The notes beneath the pieces were generated by a model. The model ran no database searches. It saw only the letters and a program-made list of their open reading frames with translations, and was not told where the DNA came from. From the NCBI GenBank assembly GCA_964489955.1, contig CAZBAV010000002.1, positions 62,001 through 126,000 of the forward strand: DNA of 64,000 bases, given 5' to 3'. Origin of the DNA: Leadbetterella sp964489955. Its GTDB lineage: Bacteria; Bacteroidota; Bacteroidia; Cytophagales; Spirosomataceae. Shown here piece after piece: positions 7,375-17,530 of this stretch (the first letter of the stretch is position 1; each line of letters begins with the position of its first letter). The position numbers and the translations under genes are program-made.

Positions 7375-8160
7375 CTATATGTTAATACGCTGATAAACTA
7401 TTTTTAAAGAAAATGCAATTTTGTTTTCACTCCATAAAGTACTAATTTTTATTGGTAAACCGTGGTCGTTATACTCATATTTCCAGTTTGTGCTGTTTGC
7501 TATATTAAGCATATTGTTTTGAGAGTAATTCTTTTCAATTGGAGCAACGTCACCAAAATTAGGAAATGGCTCAAAAATAAAAAGGTAGTCAATGTTGAAA
7601 TTAGGCCGAGGGTTAGTATCATACTCAAACCTGTTTTCTACATTTTCATATCCGCTACTTCCTAAATTGGTCTTAACTACAAAATTATTTCTAACTATAT
7701 TATGATTTTCATCTACAGTATATTTTATGCCTCGATACTCTTGCAATACTCCGTTTTTGTTATAAAGAAAGTTTTTTTCGTGGGTCTGTAATCCATTTGT
7801 AGATTTGTAGTTATAGATTACCTTTTCTATTTTTCCATCAGTGTTATATGTAATCTTTTGATTAGGTAAACTGGAAGAATAGCTTATATTAGATACTTTT
7901 CCGTCTTCATACTCAAATTTCGTAAAATTTAGTGTATTGTCATTTGGATTGAGTGTTTTGATTTCAACCAAATTGTTTTTAGAATCGTAAAAATATTCGG
8001 CAAGTAGTTTATCGTCGCCATCATATATCTTATCAACTAAATAACTTTTTCTAATCTCTTGATTCACTTCAGATTTTGGAAGAAAATTAGCGTCATGATT
8101 ACATGAAGTTTCACAAAGTGAAACAAGTATAAAAGAAAGCAGAAAATATGTCCTTCTCAT
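7375..8160 (-). CDS. Secreted lipoprotein with YD/RHS-like repeats
   Basis: 261 residues. The N-terminus MRRTYFLLSFILVSLCETSC is a lipoprotein signal peptide with the acceptor cysteine at residue 20. The mature part has repeated beta-hairpin units of the type EYFYDSKNNLVEIKT, FEYEDGKVSNISY and ITYNTDGKIEKVIY, spaced about 25 residues apart, resembling the YD/RHS-like repeats common in Bacteroidota lipoproteins. No enzyme motif is visible and the function is unknown. It is a single gene, convergent with nothing; the preceding carB lies on the same strand behind a strong hairpin. Confidence 0.7.
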   Translation of the reverse strand: MRRTYFLLSFILVSLCETSCNHDANFLPKSEVNQEIRKSYLVDKIYDGDDKLLAEYFYDSKNNLVEIKTLNPNDNTLNFTKFEYEDGKVSNISYSSSLPNQKITYNTDGKIEKVIYNYKSTNGLQTHEKNFLYNKNGVLQEYRGIKYTVDENHNIVRNNFVVKTNLGSSGYENVENRFEYDTNPRPNFNIDYLFIFEPFPNFGDVAPIEKNYSQNNMLNIANSTNWKYEYNDHGLPIKISTLWSENKIAFSLKIVYQRINI

Positions 8161-8235
8161 AAATCAAATGATTTTATAATCAAAGATAAATAAGATTTTT
8201 AGATAAAAAAGGGGTAGAGGATAAGATAGTGAAAG

Positions 8236-8274
8236 AAGCCTCCTAGATTCGATTAAGTCAAACATAGGAGGCTT
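8236..8274. terminator. Terminator after carB
   Basis: AAGCCTCCTA (8236-8245) and TAGGAGGCTT (8265-8274) form a perfect 10-bp stem with a 19-base loop, starting 6 bases past the carB stop codon. The longest T-run lies on the plus-strand side, so efficiency for carB is uncertain. Confidence 0.7.
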
Positions 8275-8279
8275 TGTTT

Positions 8280-11123
8280 TTATCTCGAAAGATACAGGTT
8301 TCTTTCTCCGTATACCTTCAAGAAGAAATCATCTGTAAGGTCATCAATAAAGTAGATACCTTCTCCTGTTGACTTCATTTCAGGCCCTAATTGTTTGTTT
8401 ACGTTCGGGAACTTACTGAATGAGAACACAGGTATTTTTATTGCAAACCCTTTCTTAACCGGATTGAAAGTAAAGTCTGTCACTTTATTAGCTCCAAGCA
8501 TAACTTTAGTGGCGTAATTTACATACGGTTCTTGATAAGCTTTGCAGATAAACGGTACGGTACGCGAAGCCCTTGGATTAGCCTCTATGATGTAAACTTT
8601 CTCGTCTTTTATGGCAAACTGAATGTTTATCAATCCCTTTGTGTCTAGAGCTATGGCTATTTTCTTTGTGTACTCTTCAATTTGTCTTAGAACGTTATCG
8701 CTCAAATCAAAAGGAGGAAGCACTGCGTATGAATCACCAGAGTGGATACCGGCAGGCTCAATATGCTCCATAATACCGATAATGTAAGCGTTCTCACCAT
8801 CACAAATGGCATCAGCTTCTGCTTCTATAGCGTTTTCAAGGAAGTGGTCAAGCAAGATGTTATTATCCGGAATTTCATTCAAGATTTTCACAACATGTTG
8901 CTCCAATTCCTGCTCGTTAATCACGATTTTCATGCTTTGCCCACCTAATACATAACTCGGACGAACCAAAAGCGGGAATCCTAAGTCTTTTGCTACTTCC
9001 GAAGCCTTGTCGGCTGTTCTTACAGTAGCAAATTTAGGATAAGGAATTTCCAATTCTCTGAGTTTTTCAGAGAAACGGCCACGGTCTTCTGCTAAGTCAA
9101 GTGCTTCGTATGAAGTTCCGATAATCTTTATTCCGAATTTGGTGAATTTCTCCGCCATTTTCAAGGCTGTTTGTCCACCCAACTGTACTATAACACCCTC
9201 TGGTTTCTCGTGTTCGATGATGTCGTACACGTTTTCCCAGAAAACGGGCTCAAAGTATAGTTTATCAGAGATGTCAGGATCAGTAGAAACCGTTTCTGGG
9301 TTACAGTTGATCATGATGGTTTCATAACCCGCTTCTTTAGCGGCTAAAACTCCATGAACACATGAGTAATCAAACTCAATCCCTTGCCCGATACGGTTAG
9401 GACCAGAACCCAAAACTATAATCTTTTTCTTGTCTGAAGTTACAGACTCGTTGTCCGGGTTTTCTTCTGAAACATTGAAGGTAGAGTAATAATAAGGAGT
9501 TTTTGCTTCAAACTCTGCGGAGCAGGTATCCACACACTTGAACGCTCTTTTTATTCCTAGCTCTTTTCTTTTTAGTGTTACTTCACTTTCTAAACATCTT
9601 AGAATGTGAGCCAACTGTCTATCTGCATATCCTTTCTTTTTAGCTTCTAAGAGGAGGTCTTTTGGTAAGTTTTCTAAATGGAATTTAGAGATTTTACCTT
9701 CCAGAACTACCAATTCCTCTATCTGGCGAAGGAACCACTTATCTATCTTCGTAAGATTCTGAATAGTGTTAAAAGAAAGACCAGCCTTAAATGCATCGTA
9801 AACGTGGAAAAGTCTATCCCACGATGGATTGGCCAAGCTATATTTTAGTTTTTCTTGATCTCTTTCTTCACGTCCGTCTGCTCCTAAACCATTTCTCTTG
9901 ATTTCTAGTGACTGACAAGCTTTTTGTAAAGCTTCCTGGAAGTTACGACCGATACCCATGGTTTCACCCACAGATTTCATTTGTAAGCCAAGACGGTTGT
10001 CGCTGCCAGGAAATTTATCGAAGTTCCATCTTGGGACTTTCACGATTACGTAGTCAATAGCTGGCTCAAAAAATGCTGACGTAGAACCAGTAATCGGATT
10101 TATTAACTCATCTAAGTTGTAACCTATGGCCATTTTTGCAGCAATCTTAGCAATAGGATAACCAGTCGCTTTGGATGCTAATGCCGACGAACGGCTAACC
10201 CTCGGGTTTATTTCAATTGCAATTATTTCGTCTGTTTCCGGGTTTAGGGAGAACTGAACGTTACAGCCACCCGCAAACTGACCGATCCCGTTCATCATCT
10301 TGATAGCCATATCCCTCATTTTCTGATAAATGGTATCAGGAAGAGTCATAGCCGGAGCCACAGTTATAGAATCACCTGTATGAACACCCATAGGGTCAAA
10401 GTTCTCTATTGTACAGATGATTACGATGTTTTGGTTATGGTCACGTAGAAGCTCAAGTTCGTATTCTTTCCAGCCCATGATAGACTGTTCTACTAAAACT
10501 TCGTGCACAGGAGAGGCATGTAAACCGTGGTTAAGGGCAGCATCAAACTCTTCAGGAGTGTTCACAAAACCACCGCCTGTACCTCCTAAGGTATAGGATG
10601 GACGTATAACTAAAGGAAATCCTGTTTCTTGAGCGATTTCTTTACCTTCTAAAAATGAACGAGCAGTACGGCCTTTACAAACTCCTATCCCCAATTCAAG
10701 CATTTTCTTACGGAAAAGCTCACGGTCTTCAGTAGTTTCTATAGCTTTGATGTCTACCCCAATGATTTCTACATTGTGTTTTTTCCAGATTCCTGCCTTG
10801 TCACAATCTATTGCTAAATTCAAAGCAGTTTGGCCTCCCATAGTTGGCAAAACGTGGGTAATGGGTCTTCCCATTTCCTCATGTGCTTTAAGAATTTCCG
10901 ATATAGATTTCTTTTCAAGAGGCTTTAGATACACGAAATCTGCATTCATCGGGTCGGTCATGATAGTAGCCGGATTAGAGTTAATCAGTGCAACTTCAAT
11001 TCCTTCCTGACGTATAGAACGTGCAGCTTGAGAACCGGAATAATCAAATTCACAGGCTTGACCAATCACAATGGGGCCAGAACCGATGATTAAAACAGAC
11101 TTGATACTTGGATTTTTTGGCAT
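8280..11123 (-). CDS. carB: Carbamoyl-phosphate synthase large subunit, lacking the C-terminal allosteric domain
   Basis: About 947 residues from the ATG at 11123. It makes carbamoyl phosphate from bicarbonate, ATP and ammonia supplied by CarA, for pyrimidine and arginine synthesis. Both ATP-grasp halves are present: the first opens with VLIIGSGPIVIGQACEFDYS, the second with IIVLGSGPNRIGQGIEFDYS, each followed by an RPSY..GG region. The protein ends shortly after KSTGEGIYFIDDLTDDFF, where E. coli CarB (about 1073 residues) continues into its MGS-like allosteric domain. I chose 11123 over the in-frame ATG at 11165 because an exact TAnnTTTG box (11163-11170) would place the transcript start between them. 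carA is not in the window. Confidence 0.95.
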   Translation of the reverse strand: MPKNPSIKSVLIIGSGPIVIGQACEFDYSGSQAARSIRQEGIEVALINSNPATIMTDPMNADFVYLKPLEKKSISEILKAHEEMGRPITHVLPTMGGQTALNLAIDCDKAGIWKKHNVEIIGVDIKAIETTEDRELFRKKMLELGIGVCKGRTARSFLEGKEIAQETGFPLVIRPSYTLGGTGGGFVNTPEEFDAALNHGLHASPVHEVLVEQSIMGWKEYELELLRDHNQNIVIICTIENFDPMGVHTGDSITVAPAMTLPDTIYQKMRDMAIKMMNGIGQFAGGCNVQFSLNPETDEIIAIEINPRVSRSSALASKATGYPIAKIAAKMAIGYNLDELINPITGSTSAFFEPAIDYVIVKVPRWNFDKFPGSDNRLGLQMKSVGETMGIGRNFQEALQKACQSLEIKRNGLGADGREERDQEKLKYSLANPSWDRLFHVYDAFKAGLSFNTIQNLTKIDKWFLRQIEELVVLEGKISKFHLENLPKDLLLEAKKKGYADRQLAHILRCLESEVTLKRKELGIKRAFKCVDTCSAEFEAKTPYYYSTFNVSEENPDNESVTSDKKKIIVLGSGPNRIGQGIEFDYSCVHGVLAAKEAGYETIMINCNPETVSTDPDISDKLYFEPVFWENVYDIIEHEKPEGVIVQLGGQTALKMAEKFTKFGIKIIGTSYEALDLAEDRGRFSEKLRELEIPYPKFATVRTADKASEVAKDLGFPLLVRPSYVLGGQSMKIVINEQELEQHVVKILNEIPDNNILLDHFLENAIEAEADAICDGENAYIIGIMEHIEPAGIHSGDSYAVLPPFDLSDNVLRQIEEYTKKIAIALDTKGLINIQFAIKDEKVYIIEANPRASRTVPFICKAYQEPYVNYATKVMLGANKVTDFTFNPVKKGFAIKIPVFSFSKFPNVNKQLGPEMKSTGEGIYFIDDLTDDFFLKVYGERNLYLSR

Positions 11124-11162
11124 TTCTTGATGCTGAGAAGTTTCGATTTGTTTATCGAAGCA

Positions 11163-11170
11163 CAAAGTTA
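11163..11170 (-). promoter_or_regulatory. carB: carB promoter -7 box
   Basis: On the minus strand TAACTTTG matches TAnnTTTG exactly, 39 bases before the chosen ATG. No good TTTG box is seen at the usual distance upstream. Confidence 0.5.
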
Positions 11171-12006
11171 ATACAGAAATGTTTTTGTAAGGTAATTTAT
11201 TTTAAAATCTTAGTTTTCTGAAGACATACAGGTGCAATTTTAATTAATAACAGATTCTTTATTGCAGCTTGTCCTTGAGAATTGATTGTTTATATTCAGT
11301 TTTCTTTTGGTACGTTGATACTTTCTCTTTTCAGGCTCTCACATGTTTTGAGAGGCATAATTAGCAAAGTAGTCATTATAGTGAAGCAATGCAAGAGATT
11401 TAAAGGTTAAAGTGGAGAGTAGTTAAATTTAACCAGTATAAATCCAAGTACCCTCCTTGCTGTGTTCTATTATATATGTTCAACTCGTTGCTTTATTTTC
11501 TTTGTACTGCCTTCCTACTTTTGTCGGTACTTTTTTATTTTTCCAGGCTTTTTATGTGTTGTTTTTTTATTTTGGCTGATTGTATTTATGTTTTATAGCT
11601 ATAATTCTAGGGATGGGACATCGCCATCAAGGTCTCATTTTTCAGAGCCTCTTTTTATTAGTTCAACCTACTGTACTACGATATCGAACCCTTAGCTTGT
11701 CTTATGATGAGGGATTTCATTCGAAACGCTACCTTAATATTAAAATATAGTAACGCAAAAGTTAAATTTTTTAAGCTAGTATTTTTTAATTATTAATATG
11801 ATGGATATTTCGCAAATTGAGGTTTTTGATTCGCATTTTGCTAATAAATAGCTTTTGCTAGCCTGCTAGTTTTGCGAAAAAAAAGAGAGAAATCGTCTGT
11901 AAATATTTTGTCAGTTGTAAAGTATTATTTCCAAAAAATCTTTTCTAGCTTTTCTCTTTTGGGTTGTTTTTTAAAAAAATTCTTTTAACTAAACCGTCTA
12001 AATCGA
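11171..12006. other. AT-rich intergenic region upstream of the first susC
   Basis: About 840 bases with no supported gene. A 77-codon open frame at 11462-11695 has a cysteine- and phenylalanine-rich composition unlike a real protein. Near the susC end there is an inverted repeat TTTCGCAAA (11808-11816) / TTTGCGAAA (11871-11879). The region presumably carries the susC promoter, but no exact TAnnTTTG box could be assigned. Confidence 0.4.
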
Positions 12007-15000
12007 ATGAAAATTGTTTTTACATTTTGTGTGAGGTGGGGATATAAATTACTCGCAGTCTTTGCGTTTAATCTTATTCTTTCTTCTTCTTACGCACAAC
12101 AGTCTGATATACAGATAACTGGTATGGTTAAATCTTTTACAGACAACGAGCCTTTAATAGGGGTGAGTGTTTCTGTAAAGGGTACTAGTATTGGGGCGTT
12201 TACAGACGGAGAGGGTCGTTATAGTCTTAAAACTGATCATAAAACACCAGTTTTAGTCTTTTCTTATGTAGGATTTACCCCACAAGAACTTGTTGTGGGG
12301 GCTTCTCGCGTAATTGATGTGCAGTTGCAGCCGAACTCTTCTACGCTTGATGAGGTTGTAGTCACTGCTCTAGGTATCAAAAGAGACAAAAAATCTCTAG
12401 GGTATAGTGTAGGTGTAGTAGGCGGCGAAAGTCTCGTAAAGGTTGCTCAGGAAAACGTGTTTGGTGGTTTGGCAGCTAAAATGCCAGGTGTTACCCTGAG
12501 CCAGACTAGTGGTCCTGGCTCATCTGTTAGTATGGTCATTAGAGGTTCTAACTCACTTACAACAGATAATCAGCCGCTTTTTGTAATTGATGGTGTGCCA
12601 ATTACTAGTGGGCTTAATAACCAAAGGCAGATGGGAGACCGTAATATTGTAGATTATGGAAATGCCATTGCTGATATTAACCCTGACGATATCGAAAGCA
12701 TTTCGGTGTTGAAAGGGCCAAGTGCTGCCGCCCTTTATGGTTCAAGGGCGGGTAACGGTGTGGTTTTGATAAAAACCAAGTCTGGTTCAGCAGGAAAGAC
12801 AATCGTAAACTTCTCTACAAGTAACGTTTTTGAGGAGGCGACACAGTTTTTGGATTTTCATTATAAGTACGCATCTGGAAACAGAGGAAATCTTTTGGAC
12901 GAGAGTTCTGCCTATTGGACGGGGCTACCTCTGGATCAGGGTATTAAAGCGGTACAATGGAACAGTCCAACGGATGTAAATGGGGTAAAGGTTCCGATTG
13001 AATTGATTTCGTACAAAGATAATATGAAGAATTTTCTACGTACAGGCATTACTTCAACGAACAACTTGTCGGTAAGTGGAGGAAATGAAAAAGGTAATTA
13101 TAGGGTCTCCTTTAACAATATGCTTCACTATGGCATGATTCCTAACTCGGACCTCAAAAGAAACTCTTTAGCTACAGTGTTGGCTTATGAACTGAACAAA
13201 AATGTGAGGCTTAGCACTAATATTAATCTGAGTAGGTCAAATGCCGACAACCGTCCTACTACTTCTACTCGTACAGCTAATCCGCTTGAAGCAGTAATGG
13301 CGTATCCTCATGTAAATGTTTTGGACCTGCAAGAATACTGGAATCCAGGTCAGGAGAATATTCAACAAAGGGCAGTTCACAGAAATGGAGACAACCCTTA
13401 TTTTCTTGCTAATGAGCTAAACAACGGCTTTGTGAGAGACCGAGTGTATGGAAATGTAAAGCTTGACTGGGATATCTTGCCAAACCTTACGGCTTTTGGT
13501 AGAGTTTCATTGGATAAGTCTGACGAAAACAGAGAAACAAAAGTACCTATGAGTTACTCAAGAGCGGCTCAAGGAGGTTATTATTTACAAGGTCTGCGAA
13601 ATACCGAGTTAAATGCCGACTTTTTGGTTACCTACAAAAGAGCGTATACTGACTTTGATTTTAGCGTTTCGGGTGGTGGTAATTACATGAAGCAAAATTA
13701 TAACGAAAATTTTATAGGCGGTGCTCAGTTAACAATTCCTGGCCTGTATAGAGTTGGGAATATACCAAATACAAGGCTAGAGTACTCTAATTTTGCATCG
13801 CAAAGAGCCATTTACAGTTTGTACGGTATGGCTTCCTTAGGCTACAAAAGTACTTTGTATTTAGACCTTACTGCAAGAAATGACTGGGCAAGTTCATTGC
13901 CTGTAAATGCTCAATCTTTCTTCTATCCTTCAGCTTCGTTGAGTTGGCTGGTAAATGAAACATTTAAGCTCCCATCGCAAATCTCCTTGTTGAAACTTCG
14001 TGGAGGTTGGGCACAAGTAGGTAATGCCCCTGGAGCATATCAAATCCATCAAATGCTTGGCACAGGTCAATATGGTGCTCTTATTACATCAGAAGTGCCT
14101 TCTGGACTAAGAAACCCTGCTTTGAAGCCTGAAATTGCAACATCTACAGAGCTTGGTATTGATTTGAACCTCTACAAAAATAGACTACGTTTTGAAGGTA
14201 CATATTACGTGGTAGGAAATAAAAATCAACAGCTACCAATTCCTTTGCCTGAATCTTCTGGCTTTACCAGTACACTTGTGAATGCCGGTCTTATTGAAAG
14301 TAAAGGATGGGAACTTGTGCTTGGAGGAACGCCTATCAAAAACAGAAACGGATTTACATGGGATATTAGTGCCAACTGGTATAGAAATAGAACCTGGGTT
14401 AGAGAATTAGTGGAGGGCTTTACGGAGCTTACACTTTGGTCTGAAAACGGTGGTGGATCATTTGCGAAAGTTGGAGAGCAACTCGGTAATATTTATAGTA
14501 GAGGTTTTGCTTCAGTGAAAGACGCCAGTTCTCCCTATAATGGATGGCCTATATTGGATAATAATGGTAAATGGATAAATGACAACGACCCAAGTGCAAG
14601 ACGATTAGTAGGTAACTATAATCCAGATTTTCAAATGGGACTACAGACCTCAATTCAATACAAAAGGTTGACATTAAGTGCCAGTTTCGACTGGAGACAA
14701 GGAGGGGAGTTTATGTCTTCTACATACAGATATGGCGGTTCTAACTGGCAATCTGCAAGACAAATGCGTGAGTTGATTCCTGGTGGAAATATGTCAGAGG
14801 CTGAGTTAGTAACTTTGTTAAAATCGAATCCTTCGAAATACATCATTCCTAGTAATGGAAACTTTCCTAGGGTGGGCGGATACGATCAGGCGTCTGGAGG
14901 ATATTTTAATAATAATTTTGGTACCTCAAATCAAGCTTATGATGGAGCATTTATTCCTGGTGTGATTAGGAATGCCGATGGAAGTTATAGAGAGCATTTA

Positions 15001-15339
15001 GGTGGAGCTGGAACAGTTATTTATCCGGTTTCTAGTCAGTTTCCGTGGAGTTACAATGAAGCAGTAATGTTTGATGCTTCGTTTATAAAGCTTCGTGAGA
15101 TAGCATTGGGATATGATATTCCCAAAATTGGAGGATTCAGAAATGCTCGTATATCGGTGTTTTCAAGGAACATTATGCTTTGGACAGCTGCTAAAATCGG
15201 TATTGATCCGGAAAGAGCATTTCAGGCTAATGCAGGGGTGCAAGGAAACACTTCTACTATGATGAGACAAGGTATAGAGTTGCAGAATATCTTACCTATG
15301 ACCTCGCCGATTGGTTTCAAATTGGATTTAACTTTCTAA
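12007..15339 (+). CDS. SusC/RagA-family TonB-dependent outer-membrane transporter (locus 1)
   Basis: 1110 residues. An N-terminal signal peptide ends at SSSYAQ. A carboxypeptidase-regulatory-like beta-sandwich follows (about residues 35-115, GTSIGAFTDGEGRYSLK), then a TonB-box-like LDEVVVTALG near residue 113, a plug domain with the SusC signature VLKGPSAAALYGSRAGNGVV, and a long beta-barrel ending in KLDLTF. SusC proteins take up oligosaccharides or peptides with energy from TonB, working with a SusD lid. The susD gene follows after 32 bases. No signalling (STN) domain or sigma/anti-sigma pair is seen, and no degradative enzyme is adjacent, so the substrate is unknown. Confidence 0.95.
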   Translation: MKIVFTFCVRWGYKLLAVFAFNLILSSSYAQQSDIQITGMVKSFTDNEPLIGVSVSVKGTSIGAFTDGEGRYSLKTDHKTPVLVFSYVGFTPQELVVGASRVIDVQLQPNSSTLDEVVVTALGIKRDKKSLGYSVGVVGGESLVKVAQENVFGGLAAKMPGVTLSQTSGPGSSVSMVIRGSNSLTTDNQPLFVIDGVPITSGLNNQRQMGDRNIVDYGNAIADINPDDIESISVLKGPSAAALYGSRAGNGVVLIKTKSGSAGKTIVNFSTSNVFEEATQFLDFHYKYASGNRGNLLDESSAYWTGLPLDQGIKAVQWNSPTDVNGVKVPIELISYKDNMKNFLRTGITSTNNLSVSGGNEKGNYRVSFNNMLHYGMIPNSDLKRNSLATVLAYELNKNVRLSTNINLSRSNADNRPTTSTRTANPLEAVMAYPHVNVLDLQEYWNPGQENIQQRAVHRNGDNPYFLANELNNGFVRDRVYGNVKLDWDILPNLTAFGRVSLDKSDENRETKVPMSYSRAAQGGYYLQGLRNTELNADFLVTYKRAYTDFDFSVSGGGNYMKQNYNENFIGGAQLTIPGLYRVGNIPNTRLEYSNFASQRAIYSLYGMASLGYKSTLYLDLTARNDWASSLPVNAQSFFYPSASLSWLVNETFKLPSQISLLKLRGGWAQVGNAPGAYQIHQMLGTGQYGALITSEVPSGLRNPALKPEIATSTELGIDLNLYKNRLRFEGTYYVVGNKNQQLPIPLPESSGFTSTLVNAGLIESKGWELVLGGTPIKNRNGFTWDISANWYRNRTWVRELVEGFTELTLWSENGGGSFAKVGEQLGNIYSRGFASVKDASSPYNGWPILDNNGKWINDNDPSARRLVGNYNPDFQMGLQTSIQYKRLTLSASFDWRQGGEFMSSTYRYGGSNWQSARQMRELIPGGNMSEAELVTLLKSNPSKYIIPSNGNFPRVGGYDQASGGYFNNNFGTSNQAYDGAFIPGVIRNADGSYREHLGGAGTVIYPVSSQFPWSYNEAVMFDASFIKLREIALGYDIPKIGGFRNARISVFSRNIMLWTAAKIGIDPERAFQANAGVQGNTSTMMRQGIELQNILPMTSPIGFKLDLTF

Positions 15340-15371
15340 TTATCATATACATTCAAAATATTAGTTTTGTC

Positions 15372-17057
15372 ATGATTAATTTTCAAAAAATATATAAAAT
15401 ACTATTGGTCTGTATCGTACTTGGTACGGTATCATGTGCCGATAAGTTAGAAGAGCTGAATCAAAACCCCAATGCGGTAGACCCAAGCTCGGCTAACCCT
15501 AATCTTATGTTGCCTACGGTTCTTGCCGCAACCGCTAAAGAATATAATAAGCTTGGTTTTGGTACTGTTGGTGGAGTTGTGCAGCACATGCAAGAGGATG
15601 GTTGGTATACAAGCTACAATCATTATACCTGGGTTCCTGAAAACTGGGGGCATTGGTATGGAGCACTAAGAACCAACGAGCTTATTATTCAGCGTTCAGA
15701 GGCTTTAGGATGGTCGTTTCATAAGGGGGTAGGATTGACTATGAGAGCGTTTTTGTTTGGTACTATTAGTGACTTATGGGGAGATGTACCTTACACTGAG
15801 GCATTGAAGGGGGGGAGTTCGAGCCCGATTACCCATCCTAAATACGACAGTCAAGAGACTATATATTTGGGTATCATTGAGGATCTAAAGGCTGCATCGG
15901 CTTTATTTGCTCAGAAAAACACTACGGGGTTAATCGCTTCGTATGACGTTTATTATGGCGGAAATGCGGAAAAATGGCAAAAATTTACGAATACCTTACT
16001 ACTAAGGTATTACATGAGATTGTCTGAAAAATTACCTCAAGTTGCAAAGCAAGGTGTGGAAAGTGTCTATCAATCTGGTGTGTATATTCTTAATGCCGCC
16101 GATGACACAAAACACCAATACCTGGGAACGGACGCCGGTAATTCTTGGCCAACGGCAGGTGGATTTACCTCAGACGATTCTGGGTTTAGAAGAAGAAAAG
16201 GGTGTAGTACACTTATGAATACACTTTTAGCGAATAGCGACCCGAGAACACAAGTGTGGTTTCAGCCAGTGTATTGTCAGTGGATTGCTGACTCAAATCT
16301 GACAGTTGCAGTAGATCCATTTATAAGAAGAAATGGAGTTTTGACCAATATCGTATCTTTAACTGATGTGCAGTACCGTGCTGAAATAGCAGCGGGGAAT
16401 ACTTTTACTCGTCGTTACAATCCAGAAACATTCACTACGGTTTTAGATACTCGTAGATATGTGGGTGTACCTCCTGGACTGCAAACACCTGATGGGTACA
16501 ATTACAATCCTACGCCAGGACAAACTGTAGAAAATCAGCATGTATCGCAACTTGCTCCTGTATTCAGAAATAGAAACGGAGAACTTCTGGCTATGCGTTT
16601 GGCCTCGGCAGCCGAAAGTTCTTTTATTTTAGCTGAAGCGGCTCAGAGAGGTTGGGCAGTAGGGAGTGCTCAAACACATTACAATAGAGGTGTACAAGAG
16701 TCACTAAATGCTTGGGGTGTCGGAAGTTCTTACGGAACCTATGTGGCACAACCAAGTGTAGCATACAACAATACGCTCAATAGAATAATGGAGCAAAAGT
16801 GGATTGCCGGCTTTGCGGCAGCTACTGAAGCTTGGTTTGATTTCAGAAGAACCGGTCTGCCGGCATTTAAAGCTGGACCAGCATCGGCTGTCCCTCATCT
16901 TCCGCTCCGTTTTATTTACGGGACAAACGAAATAAACAACAATACAATAAACCTCGAGTCTGCATTGACTAAGTTGACACCATTTTCAAGTACATTAGGA
17001 AATAACTCGCAATGGTCAAAGCCATGGATTGTGCAAGGTACAAGTAAACCATGGTAA
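15372..17057 (+). CDS. SusD/RagB-family lipoprotein (locus 1)
   Basis: 561 residues with a lipoprotein signal (acceptor cysteine in LGTVSCADK, about residue 22). The start of the mature part, LEELNQNPNAVDPSSANPNLMLPT, and the later ISDLWGDVPYTEAL and WFDFRRTGLP are typical of the SusD-like_2 subgroup. It binds ligand on the cell surface and acts as the lid of the SusC barrel encoded just upstream. A strong terminator 24 bases after the stop ends this two-gene operon. Confidence 0.93.
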   Translation: MINFQKIYKILLVCIVLGTVSCADKLEELNQNPNAVDPSSANPNLMLPTVLAATAKEYNKLGFGTVGGVVQHMQEDGWYTSYNHYTWVPENWGHWYGALRTNELIIQRSEALGWSFHKGVGLTMRAFLFGTISDLWGDVPYTEALKGGSSSPITHPKYDSQETIYLGIIEDLKAASALFAQKNTTGLIASYDVYYGGNAEKWQKFTNTLLLRYYMRLSEKLPQVAKQGVESVYQSGVYILNAADDTKHQYLGTDAGNSWPTAGGFTSDDSGFRRRKGCSTLMNTLLANSDPRTQVWFQPVYCQWIADSNLTVAVDPFIRRNGVLTNIVSLTDVQYRAEIAAGNTFTRRYNPETFTTVLDTRRYVGVPPGLQTPDGYNYNPTPGQTVENQHVSQLAPVFRNRNGELLAMRLASAAESSFILAEAAQRGWAVGSAQTHYNRGVQESLNAWGVGSSYGTYVAQPSVAYNNTLNRIMEQKWIAGFAAATEAWFDFRRTGLPAFKAGPASAVPHLPLRFIYGTNEINNNTINLESALTKLTPFSSTLGNNSQWSKPWIVQGTSKPW

Positions 17058-17080
17058 GCAAATAGATTGATTTATATGTG

Positions 17081-17115
17081 AGCATGGGCTGTCTTTGACA
17101 GCCCATGCTTTTTTA
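17081..17115 (+). terminator. Terminator of SusCD locus 1
   Basis: AGCATGGGCTGTC (17081-17093) and GACAGCCCATGCT (17097-17109) form a perfect 13-bp stem with a three-base loop, followed by a T-run. Confidence 0.93.
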
Positions 17116-17211
17116 GTTTGTCTTTGTAAGCTTATCATTCTTCCACTGCCCTTGATTCTTAATTTTACCTTTTTTCTTATAACATGAGTTCGATTATAAA
17201 AACATAGGTAT

Positions 17212-17530
17212 TTAATTGGTATGAACTTTTTCAAACTTTATCACAGGCTTTTCGGGCAAGAAGCTGTAAGCGATTAAGCCAGATGTGAGATTGGTCATGA
17301 AATTTCCCAAAGACCTATGTATGGAATGCTCTGCTTGATACATATTTTTCAATTCATCGTTGACAGTTTCAATTATCGACCTTTTTCTCAAAAGTATTTT
17401 ATCCTTTAGTTCCATCAAGCAGTTTTTCATGTTGTTGCGAATGTTGGTAATTAGATACAATCCGTCTAAAAAGAAGCTTTCTTGATCAATACCTTTTATG
17501 AATATAAAGATTTTCTCTATAAATATTTCA
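17212..17530 (-). pseudogene. IS982-family transposase remnant (C-terminal part)
   Basis: The open frame at 17212-17460 encodes ITNIRNNMKNCLMELKDKI, then LLRKRSIIETVNDELKN and HRSLGNFMTNLTSGLIAYSF, the conserved C-terminal end of IS982-type DDE transposases, with the catalytic glutamate in the RSIIETVND block. In the same frame upstream, to about 17530, degraded similarity (QESFFLDGLYL) continues without a usable start. The N-terminal two thirds are missing. The sequence CGAACTCATGTTA just past the stop may be part of the old terminal repeat. It is a dead insertion between the two SusCD loci. Confidence 0.8.

Noticed and set aside
11123..11165. Upstream ATG start for carB
   Set aside because: The added residues are not family-like, and an exact -7 promoter box lies over that ATG, so transcripts would begin after it.
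11462..11695. 77-codon plus-strand open frame in the gap before susC
   Set aside because: Its start is poor, and its composition (phenylalanine- and cysteine-rich, then serine-rich) looks like translated AT-rich intergenic DNA.
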